A stretch of 64,000 nt of DNA, taken from Paratinospora sagittata. Its lineage: Eukaryota > Streptophyta > Magnoliopsida > Ranunculales > Menispermaceae. The stretch is from NCBI GenBank assembly GCA_035771175.1, contig CM069590.1, positions 33,060,821 through 33,124,820 on the forward strand, given 5' to 3'. The position numbers and the translations under genes were made by a program. The notes beneath the pieces are model-generated. The model did no database searches. It saw only the letters and a program-made list of their open reading frames with translations, and was not told where the DNA came from. Each line of letters opens with the position of its first letter. Within the stretch, counting starts at the first letter, position 1. Positions 1 to 9,558 of the stretch are shown piece by piece.

Positions 1-304
1 TCTCGTTAGAAATATAAGATTTTAGTCTAAGACGTGTAAATTGGTGGATAGCCTTATTTTTGAAAAATTAATATTTTGACACTAAAGAACCATTTCATTG
101 ACTCAAAACACTTTGATATAAGATTAAACACTTTTAAATAATTCAAAACTCATTAAAATTATGATTAAAACCTTTCAGAAAACATTTTTTTCAAAATGAA
201 ATACTATATCGAAAGTGATTTTGAAGACTTTGCAATTTTCAGAGTTTTAGTGCTGAGATTGATCGAGGGGTTACCCTACACACCAGAGATCAAACTAATG
301 CATT

Positions 305-321
305 AGACATGAGATATGTCT
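305..321. repeat. Inverted repeat, 6-bp arms with 5-bp spacer (in nearly every monomer)
   Basis: The arms 'agacat' (305-310) and 'atgtct' (316-321) are exact reverse complements around 'gagat'. The element is kept in almost all monomers. M40 changes the spacer (34166 region, 'gacatgtgatatg') and M33 alters one arm ('atggcttcg'). It could form a small cruciform or be a dyad binding site; no protein is implied by the sequence. Confidence 0.8.
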
Positions 322-366
322 TCGTTCTTCGAGCTTGATCTTTGTAGAATTCGAAAGCTATTGTTT

Positions 367-414
367 GATGTGTTCTTGATGCAAAACAGGTGATGTGTTC
401 CTTTTTGATGTGTT
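367..414. repeat. Three direct copies of 'gatgtgtt' inside the monomer
   Basis: The octamer 'gatgtgtt' occurs at 367-374, 392-399 and 407-414 of M1, with start-to-start spacings of 25 and 15 bp. The triplet recurs across the array. Private losses are seen in M35 ('gatgtcttc'), M39 ('gatttgttcc'), M44 ('ggtgtg') and M41/M43 ('gacgtg'). It may be a leftover of a short ancestral repeat or a cluster of binding sites; function is unknown. Confidence 0.75.
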
Positions 415-433
415 ATCTTATCGAGACCACTTC

Positions 434-451
434 ATATACTTAATATACTTA
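434..451. repeat. Doubled 9-mer 'atatactta' that separates 874-bp from 865-bp monomers
   Basis: The 9-mer 'atatactta' is present twice (434-442, 443-451) in M1 and once in short monomers such as M2. This one step explains the 874 versus 865 bp length classes. The doubled form is in M1, 3, 5, 6, 8, 10, 11, 14-16, 18, 19, 22-24 and 26, that is almost only in 1-22615, plus one isolated copy in M39 (33416-33433). It is a useful phylogenetic marker within the array. Confidence 0.9.
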
Positions 452-540
452 GAGTTTTAAACAATGGATAGCCTCTGCAAATCATCGCACACAAGGGATA
501 AAATGAAAAACTAGCTGAACATCAAGACAGATTGCAATTT

Positions 541-580
541 TGATTCAATTCGAAGCCTTTTTTTGCAAAGGCAAGAATCA
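541..580. repeat. Composite inverted repeat (two nested stems) around a T-run
   Basis: The outer arms 'tgattc' (541-546) and 'gaatca' (575-580) enclose the inner arms 'gccttt' (555-560) and 'aaaggc' (567-572), with loop 'ttttgc'. The left bulge is 8 nt and the right is 2 nt. The element is kept nearly throughout the array. Exceptions are M6 and M11, where a 10-bp deletion removes the bulge and part of the inner stem, and M63 and M69, which carry 'gccgtttttt'. M55 and M58 only shorten the T-run. Confidence 0.75.
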
Positions 581-644
581 TTACTTTCTTCTCTTGAAAA
601 ACTCTTCGAAAAGCTCAATCTAACTTGCAAATATCGTGCGTGTT
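567..644. repeat. Well-conserved 78-bp block of the monomer
   Basis: From the inner 'aaaggc' arm to 'gcgtgtt' this block shows few changes between copies. Exceptions I saw: M4/M9 ('aaacatta'), M15/M18 ('cgtacg'), M27 ('cttttg'), M28/M30 ('gtgggtg'), M34 ('aacatgc'), M36/M37 ('gaaatactc', 'tgtcg'), M40 ('cgtaaag'), M41 ('tttacttgc'), M62/M73 ('cttcaaaaac') and M66/M67/M71 ('tttcaaat'). Diagnostic changes cluster outside it. Conservation is judged by eye, not by a computed profile. Confidence 0.5.
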
Positions 645-722
645 GTATTTTTGAAAATCAGAGAATGAGTGTTTTATAAAATTTGAAGTTGAAGGTTAAA
701 GAGCAAGAGTACTACAAAATGA

Positions 723-734
723 TTTGAATTCAAA
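723..734. repeat. Perfect 12-bp palindrome containing GAATTC
   Basis: 'tttgaattcaaa' is self-complementary and holds the second of two EcoRI sites in M1; the first is at 347-352. The pair recurs in most monomers, for example 1221 and 1591 in M2. Site spacing is therefore 370 or 379 bp inside a monomer and 495 bp across the junction. The palindrome is lost where the text reads 'ttaaattc' (for example M40, M48) or 'gaattaaaaac' (for example M61, M66). Confidence 0.8.
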
Positions 735-874
735 ATATTGTTCAATCTAAAGTTTTTTGGGCGTGCGAGACAATGGGAATCATCTAGGTGTTACTAGAGA
801 ATATTTCGATTAAGATAACCTGGCAAAACTGTGAAGGAATAGAAAAATCGAGCAAGCAGAAGTGCCCACATTTT

Positions 875-3800
875 TCTCGTTAGAAATATCAGATTTTAGT
901 CTAAGACGTGCCAATTGCAGGATAGCCTTATTTTTGAAAAATTAATATTTTGACACTAAAGAACCATTTCATTGACTCAAAACACTTTGATATAAGAATA
1001 AACACTTTTAAATAATTCAAAACTCATTAAAATTATGATTAAAACCTTTCGGAAAACATTTTTGTAAAAATGAAATACTAAATCGAAAGTGATTTTGAAG
1101 ACTTTGCAATTTTCAGAGTTTTAGTGCTAAGATGGATCGAGGGGTTACCTTACACACCAGAGATCAAACTAATGCATTAGACATGAGATATGTCTTCGTT
1201 CTTCGAGCTTGATCATTGTAGAATTCGAAAGCTATTGTTTGATGTGTTCTTGATGCAAAACAGGTGATGTGTTCCTCTTTGATGTGTTATCTTACCGAGA
1301 CCACTTCATATACTTAGAGTTTTAAACAATGGATAGCCTCTGCAAATCTTAGCACACAAGGGATAAAATGAAGAACTAGCTGAACATCAAGACAGAATGC
1401 AATTTTGATTCAATTCGAAGCCTTTTTTTGCAAAGGCAAGAATCATTACTTTCTTCTCTTGAAAAACTCTTCGAAAAGCTCAATCTAACTTGCAAATATC
1501 GTGCGTGTTGTATTTTTGAAAATCAGAGAATGAGTGTTTTATAAAATTTGAAGTTGAAGGTTAAAGAGCAAGAGTACTACGAAATGATTTGAATTCAAAA
1601 CATTGTTAAATCTAAAGTTTTTTGGGCGTGCGAGACAATGGGAATCATCTAGGTGTTACTAGAGAATATTTCAATTAAGATAACCTGGCAAAACCGTGAA
1701 GGAATAGAAAAATCGAGCAAGTAGATGTGCCCACATTTTTCCCGTTAGAAATATAAGATTTTAGTCTAAGACGTGTAAATTGGTGGATAGCCTTATTTTT
1801 GAAAAATTAATATTTTGACACTAAAGAACCATTTCATTGACTCAAAACACTTTGATATAAGATTAAACACTTTTAAATAATTCAAAACTCATTAAAATTA
1901 TGATTAAAACCTTTCAGAAAACATTTTTTTCAAAATGAAATACTATATCGAAAGTGATTTTGAAGACTTTGCAATTTTCAGAGTTTTAGTGCTGAGATTG
2001 ATCGAGGGGTTACCCTACACACCAGAGATCAAACTAATGCATTAGACATGAGATATGTCTTCGTTCTTCGAGCTTGATCTTTATAGAATTCGAAAGCTAT
2101 TGTTTGATGTGTTCTTGATGCAAAACAGGTGATGTGTTCCTTTTTGATGTGTTATCTTATCGAGACCACTTCATATACTTAATATACTTAGAGTTTTAAA
2201 TAATGGATAGCCTCTGCAAATCATCGCACACAAGGGATAAAATGAAGAACTAGCTGAACATCAAGACAGAATGCAATTTTGATTCAATTCGAAGCCTTTT
2301 TTTGCAAAGGCAAGAATCATTACTTTCTTCTCTTGAAAAACTCTTCGAAAAGCTCAATCTAACTTGCAAATATCGTGCGTGTTGAATTTTTGAAAATCAG
2401 AGAATGAGTGTTTTATAAAATTTGAAGTTGAAGGTTAAAGAGCAAGAGTACTAAAAAATGATTTGAATTCAAAACATTGTTCAATCTAAAGTTTTTTGGG
2501 CGTGCGAGACAATGGGAATCATCTAGGTGTTACTAGAGAATATTTCAATTAAGATAACCTGGCAAAACCGTGAAGGAATAGAAAAATCGAGCAAGTAGAT
2601 GTGCCCACATTTTTCTCGTTAGAAATATAAGATTTTAGTCTAAGACGTGTAAATTGGTGGATAGCCTTATTTTTGAAAAATTAATATTTTGACACTAAAG
2701 AACCATTTCATTGACTCAAAACACTTTGATATAAGATTAAACACTTTTAAATAATTCAAAACTCATTAAAATTATGATTAAAACCTTTCAGAAAACATTT
2801 TTTTCAAAATGAAATACTATATCGAAAGTGATTTTGAAGACTTTGCAATTTTCAGAGTTTTAGTGCTGAGATTGATCGAGGGGTTACCCTACACACCAGA
2901 GATCAAACTAATGCATTAGACATGAGATATGTCTTCGTTCTTCGAGCTTGATCATTGTAGAATTCGAAAGCTATTGTTTGATGTGTTCTTGATGCAAAAC
3001 AGGTGATGTGTTCCTCTTTGATGTGTTATCTTACCGAGACCACTTCATATACTTAGAGTTTTAAACAATGGATAGCCTCTGCAAATCTTAGCACACAAGG
3101 GATAAAATGAAGAACTAGCTGAACATCAAGACAGAATGCAATTTTGATTCAATTCGAAGCCTTTTTTTGCAAAGGCAAGAAACATTACTTTCTTCTCTTG
3201 AAAAACTCTTCGAAAAGCTCAATCTAACTTGCAAATATCGTGCGTGTTGAATTTTTGAAAATCAGAGAATGAGTGTTTTATAAAATTTGAAGTTGAAGGT
3301 TAAAGAGCAAGAGTACTAAAAAATGATTTGAATTCAAAACATTGTTCAATCTAAAGTTTTTTGGGCGTGCGAGACAATGGGAATCATCTAGGTGTTACTA
3401 GAGAATATTTCATTTAAGATAACCTGGCAAAACCGTGAAGGAATAGAAAAATCGAGCAAGTAGATGTGCCCACATTTTTCTCGTTAGAAATATAAGATTT
3501 TAGTCTAAGACGTGTAAATTGGTGGATAGCCTTATTTTTGAAAAATTAATATTTTGACACTAAAGAACCATTTCATTGACTCAAAACACTTTGATATAAG
3601 ATTAAACACTTTTAAATAATTCAAAACTCATTAAAATTATGATTAAAACCTTTCAGAAAACATTTTTTTCAAAATGAAATACTATATCGAAAGTGATTTT
3701 GAAGACTTTGCAATTTTCAGAGTTTTAGTGCTGAGATTGATCGAGGGGTTACCCTACACACCAGAGATCAAACTAATGCATTAGACATGAGATATGTCTT

Positions 3801-5216
3801 CGTTCTTCGAGCTTGATCTTTGTAGAATTCGAAAGCTATTGTTTGATGTGTTCTTGATGCAAAACAGGTGATGTGTTCCTTTTTGATGTGTTATCTTATC
3901 GAGACCACTTCATATACTTAATATACTTAGAGTTTTAAATAATGGATATCCTCTGCAAATCTTCGCACACAAGGGATAAAATGAAGAACTAGCTGAACAT
4001 CAAGACAGATTGCAATTTTGATTCAATTCGAAGCCTTTTTTTGCAAAGGCAAGAATCATTACTTTCTTCTCTTGAAAAACTCTTCGAAAAGCTCAATCTA
4101 ACTTGCAAATATCGTGCGTGTTGTATTTTTGAAAATCAGAGAATGAGTGTTTTATAAAATTTGAAGTTGAAGGTTAAAGAGCAAGAGTACTACGAAATGA
4201 TTTGAATTCAAAACATTGTTAAATCTAAAGTTTTTTGGGCGTGCGAGACAATGGGAATCATCTAGGTGTTACTAGAGAATATTTCAATTAAGATAACCTG
4301 GCAAAACTGTGAAGGAATAGAAAAATCGAGCAAGTAGATGTGCCCACATTTTTCTCGTTAGAAATATAAGATTTTAGTCTAAGACGTGTAAATTGGTGGA
4401 TAGCCTTATTTTTGAAAAATTAATATTTTGACACTAAAGAACCATTTCATTGACTCAAAACACTTTGATATAAGATTAAACACTTTTAAATAATTCAAAA
4501 CTCATTAAAATTATGATTAAAAGCTTTCAGAAAACATTTTTTTCAAAATGAAATACTATATCGAAAGTGATTTTGAAGACTTTGCAATTTTCAGAGTTTT
4601 AGTGCTGAGATTGATCGAGGGGTTACCCTACACACCAGAGATCAAACTAATGCATTAGACATGAGATATGTCTTCGTTCTTCGAGCTTGATCTTTGTAGA
4701 ATTCGAAAGCTATTGTTTGATGTGTTCTTGATGCAAAACAGGTGATGTGTTCCTTTTTGATGTGTTATCTTATCGAGACCACTTCATATACTTAATATAC
4801 TTAGAGTTTTAAATAATGGATAGCCTCTGCAAATCTTCGCACACAAGGGATACAATGAAGAACTAGCTGAACATCAAGACAGATTGCAATTTTGATTCCT
4901 TTTTTTGCAAAGGCAAGAATCATTACTTTCTTCTCTTGAAAAACTCTTCGAAAAGCTCAATCTAACTTGCAAATATCGTGCGTGTTGTATTTTTGAAAAT
5001 CAGAGAATGAGTGTTTTATAAAATTTGAAGTTGAAGGTTAAAGAGCAAGAGTACTACAAAATGATTTGAATTCAAAATATTGTTCAATCTAAAGTTTTTT
5101 GGGCGTGCGAGACAATGGGAATCATCTAGGTGTTACTAGAGAATATTTCGATTAAGATAACCTGGCAAAACTGTGAAGGAATAGAAAAATCGAGCAAGCA
5201 GAAGTGCCCACATTTT
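875..5216. repeat. Higher-order repeat: 4342-bp pentamer, copy 1 (M2-M6)
   Basis: Five monomers at 875, 1740, 2614, 3479 and 4353. M2 is type B, 865 bp ('gctaagatgg', 'gatcattg', 'gttgtat', 'ctacgaaatg'). M3 is type A, 874 bp, with 'tcccgtt', 'ctttatag' and 'gttgaat'. M4 is A, 865 bp, with 'aaacatta' and 'ttcattt'. M5 is A, 874 bp, with 'ggatatcctc'. M6 is A, 864 bp, with 'aaaagctttc', 'gatacaatg' and a 10-bp deletion. All these private marks recur 4342 bp later in the same order. Confidence 0.95.
4898..4899. repeat. Junction of a 10-bp deletion in M6
   Basis: 'gattc' is joined directly to 'cttttttt', removing 'aattcgaagc', which most other monomers keep. This is why M6 is 864 bp although it carries the doubled 9-mer. 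The same junction is at 9240/9241 in M11, exactly 4342 bp on, so the deletion arose once and was copied with the pentamer. Confidence 0.9.
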
Positions 5217-8200
5217 TCTCGTTAGAAATATCAGATTTTAGTCTAAGACGTGCCAATTGCAGGATAGCCTTATTTTTGAAAAATTAATATTTTGACACTA
5301 AAGAACCATTTCATTGACTCAAAACACTTTGATATAAGAATAAACACTTTTAAATAATTCAAAACTCATTAAAATTATGATTAAAACCTTTCGGAAAACA
5401 TTTTTGTAAAAATGAAATACTAAATCGAAAGTGATTTTGAAGACTTTGCAATTTTCAGAGTTTTAGTGCTAAGATGGATCGAGGGGTTACCTTACACACC
5501 AGAGATCAAACTAATGCATTAGACATGAGATATGTCTTCGTTCTTCGAGCTTGATCATTGTAGAATTCGAAAGCTATTGTTTGATGTGTTCTTGATGCAA
5601 AACAGGTGATGTGTTCCTCTTTGATGTGTTATCTTACCGAGACCACTTCATATACTTAGAGTTTTAAACAATGGATAGCCTCTGCAAATCTTAGCACACA
5701 AGGGATAAAATGAAGAACTAGCTGAACATCAAGACAGAATGCAATTTTGATTCAATTCGAAGCCTTTTTTTGCAAAGGCAAGAATCATTACTTTCTTCTC
5801 TTGAAAAACTCTTCGAAAAGCTCAATCTAACTTGCAAATATCGTGCGTGTTGTATTTTTGAAAATCAGAGAATGAGTGTTTTATAAAATTTGAAGTTGAA
5901 GGTTAAAGAGCAAGAGTACTACGAAATGATTTGAATTCAAAACATTGTTAAATCTAAAGTTTTTTGGGCGTGCGAGACAATGGGAATCATCTAGGTGTTA
6001 CTAGAGAATATTTCAATTAAGATAACCTGGCAAAACCGTGAAGGAATAGAAAAATCGAGCAAGTAGATGTGCCCACATTTTTCCCGTTAGAAATATAAGA
6101 TTTTAGTCTAAGACGTGTAAATTGGTGGATAGCCTTATTTTTGAAAAATTAATATTTTGACACTAAAGAACCATTTCATTGACTCAAAACACTTTGATAT
6201 AAGATTAAACACTTTTAAATAATTCAAAACTCATTAAAATTATGATTAAAACCTTTCAGAAAACATTTTTTTCAAAATGAAATACTATATCGAAAGTGAT
6301 TTTGAAGACTTTGCAATTTTCAGAGTTTTAGTGCTGAGATTGATCGAGGGGTTACCCTACACACCAGAGATCAAACTAATGCATTAGACATGAGATATGT
6401 CTTCGTTCTTCGAGCTTGATCTTTATAGAATTCGAAAGCTATTGTTTGATGTGTTCTTGATGCAAAACAGGTGATGTGTTCCTTTTTGATGTGTTATCTT
6501 ATCGAGACCACTTCATATACTTAATATACTTAGAGTTTTAAATAATGGATAGCCTCTGCAAATCATCGCACACAAGGGATAAAATGAAGAACTAGCTGAA
6601 CATCAAGACAGAATGCAATTTTGATTCAATTCGAAGCCTTTTTTTGCAAAGGCAAGAATCATTACTTTCTTCTCTTGAAAAACTCTTCGAAAAGCTCAAT
6701 CTAACTTGCAAATATCGTGCGTGTTGAATTTTTGAAAATCAGAGAATGAGTGTTTTATAAAATTTGAAGTTGAAGGTTAAAGAGCAAGAGTACTAAAAAA
6801 TGATTTGAATTCAAAACATTGTTCAATCTAAAGTTTTTTGGGCGTGCGAGACAATGGGAATCATCTAGGTGTTACTAGAGAATATTTCAATTAAGATAAC
6901 CTGGCAAAACCGTGAAGGAATAGAAAAATCGAGCAAGTAGATGTGCCCACATTTTTCTCGTTAGAAATATAAGATTTTAGTCTAAGACGTGTAAATTGGT
7001 GGATAGCCTTATTTTTGAAAAATTAATATTTTGACACTAAAGAACCATTTCATTGACTCAAAACACTTTGATATAAGATTAAACACTTTTAAATAATTCA
7101 AAACTCATTAAAATTATGATTAAAACCTTTCAGAAAACATTTTTTTCAAAATGAAATACTATATCGAAAGTGATTTTGAAGACTTTGCAATTTTCAGAGT
7201 TTTAGTGCTGAGATTGATCGAGGGGTTACCCTACACACCAGAGATCAAACTAATGCATTAGACATGAGATATGTCTTCGTTCTTCGAGCTTGATCATTGT
7301 AGAATTCGAAAGCTATTGTTTGATGTGTTCTTGATGCAAAACAGGTGATGTGTTCCTCTTTGATGTGTTATCTTACCGAGACCACTTCATATACTTAGAG
7401 TTTTAAACAATGGATAGCCTCTGCAAATCTTAGCACACAAGGGATAAAATGAAGAACTAGCTGAACATCAAGACAGAATGCAATTTTGATTCAATTCGAA
7501 GCCTTTTTTTGCAAAGGCAAGAAACATTACTTTCTTCTCTTGAAAAACTCTTCGAAAAGCTCAATCTAACTTGCAAATATCGTGCGTGTTGAATTTTTGA
7601 AAATCAGAGAATGAGTGTTTTATAAAATTTGAAGTTGAAGGTTAAAGAGCAAGAGTACTAAAAAATGATTTGAATTCAAAACATTGTTCAATCTAAAGTT
7701 TTTTGGGCGTGCGAGACAATGGGAATCATCTAGGTGTTACTAGAGAATATTTCATTTAAGATAACCTGGCAAAACCGTGAAGGAATAGAAAAATCGAGCA
7801 AGTAGATGTGCCCACATTTTTCTCGTTAGAAATATAAGATTTTAGTCTAAGACGTGTAAATTGGTGGATAGCCTTATTTTTGAAAAATTAATATTTTGAC
7901 ACTAAAGAACCATTTCATTGACTCAAAACACTTTGATATAAGATTAAACACTTTTAAATAATTCAAAACTCATTAAAATTATGATTAAAACCTTTCAGAA
8001 AACATTTTTTTCAAAATGAAATACTATATCGAAAGTGATTTTGAAGACTTTGCAATTTTCAGAGTTTTAGTGCTGAGATTGATCGAGGGGTTACCCTACA
8101 CACCAGAGATCAAACTAATGCATTAGACATGAGATATGTCTTCGTTCTTCGAGCTTGATCTTTGTAGAATTCGAAAGCTATTGTTTGATGTGTTCTTGAT

Positions 8201-9558
8201 GCAAAACAGGTGATGTGTTCCTTTTTGATGTGTTATCTTATCGAGACCACTTCATATACTTAATATACTTAGAGTTTTAAATAATGGATATCCTCTGCAA
8301 ATCTTCGCACACAAGGGATAAAATGAAGAACTAGCTGAACATCAAGACAGATTGCAATTTTGATTCAATTCGAAGCCTTTTTTTGCAAAGGCAAGAATCA
8401 TTACTTTCTTCTCTTGAAAAACTCTTCGAAAAGCTCAATCTAACTTGCAAATATCGTGCGTGTTGTATTTTTGAAAATCAGAGAATGAGTGTTTTATAAA
8501 ATTTGAAGTTGAAGGTTAAAGAGCAAGAGTACTACGAAATGATTTGAATTCAAAACATTGTTAAATCTAAAGTTTTTTGGGCGTGCGAGACAATGGGAAT
8601 CATCTAGGTGTTACTAGAGAATATTTCAATTAAGATAACCTGGCAAAACTGTGAAGGAATAGAAAAATCGAGCAAGTAGATGTGCCCACATTTTTCTCGT
8701 TAGAAATATAAGATTTTAGTCTAAGACGTGTAAATTGGTGGATAGCCTTATTTTTGAAAAATTAATATTTTGACACTAAAGAACCATTTCATTGACTCAA
8801 AACACTTTGATATAAGATTAAACACTTTTAAATAATTCAAAACTCATTAAAATTATGATTAAAAGCTTTCAGAAAACATTTTTTTCAAAATGAAATACTA
8901 TATCGAAAGTGATTTTGAAGACTTTGCAATTTTCAGAGTTTTAGTGCTGAGATTGATCGAGGGGTTACCCTACACACCAGAGATCAAACTAATGCATTAG
9001 ACATGAGATATGTCTTCGTTCTTCGAGCTTGATCTTTGTAGAATTCGAAAGCTATTGTTTGATGTGTTCTTGATGCAAAACAGGTGATGTGTTCCTTTTT
9101 GATGTGTTATCTTATCGAGACCACTTCATATACTTAATATACTTAGAGTTTTAAATAATGGATAGCCTCTGCAAATCTTCGCACACAAGGGATACAATGA
9201 AGAACTAGCTGAACATCAAGACAGATTGCAATTTTGATTCCTTTTTTTGCAAAGGCAAGAATCATTACTTTCTTCTCTTGAAAAACTCTTCGAAAAGCTC
9301 AATCTAACTTGCAAATATCGTGCGTGTTGTATTTTTGAAAATCAGAGAATGAGTGTTTTATAAAATTTGAAGTTGAAGGTTAAAGAGCAAGAGTACTACA
9401 AAATGATTTGAATTCAAAATATTGTTCAATCTAAAGTTTTTTGGGCGTGCGAGACAATGGGAATCATCTAGGTGTTACTAGAGAATATTTCGATTAAGAT
9501 AACCTGGCAAAACTGTGAAGGAATAGAAAAATCGAGCAAGCAGAAGTGCCCACATTTT
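5217..9558. repeat. Higher-order repeat: 4342-bp pentamer, copy 2 (M7-M11)
   Basis: Monomers at 5217, 6082, 6956, 7821 and 8695 repeat M2-M6 in order, including 'tcccgtt' at 6082, 'aaacatta' in M9, 'ggatatcctc' in M10, and 'aaaagctttc' plus the 10-bp deletion in M11. In the stretches compared I saw no difference from copy 1. This indicates very recent duplication or homogenisation of the whole pentamer. An assembly duplication cannot be excluded from sequence alone. Confidence 0.94.

Larger units (their letters stand above)
1..874. repeat. Monomer M1, type A, 874 bp, last unit of a pentamer cut by the window edge
   Basis: M1 has the type-A head with 'gtaaattggtgg', the doubled 9-mer, 'catcgc', 'gttgtat', 'ctacaaaatg', 'ttcgatt' and the tail 'gcagaag'. 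Its 3' half matches M6 (4353-5216), the fifth monomer of the pentamer that follows, so it probably ends a pentamer lying to the left. It lacks the 10-bp deletion of M6. It is used here as the reference copy for the landmarks inside the unit. Confidence 0.9.

Noticed and set aside
555..572. Rho-independent terminator or Pol III stop at the gccttt/T-run/aaaggc hairpin
   Set aside because: The T-run lies inside the loop, not after the stem. There is no gene upstream and the host appears eukaryotic.
1..874. The monomer as five ~173-bp nucleosome-length sub-repeats
   Set aside because: 865/5 is 173, but I could not see five related sub-blocks. The only internal repeats found are short ('gatgtgtt' three times, 'ttgcaatttt' at 230-239 and 532-541).
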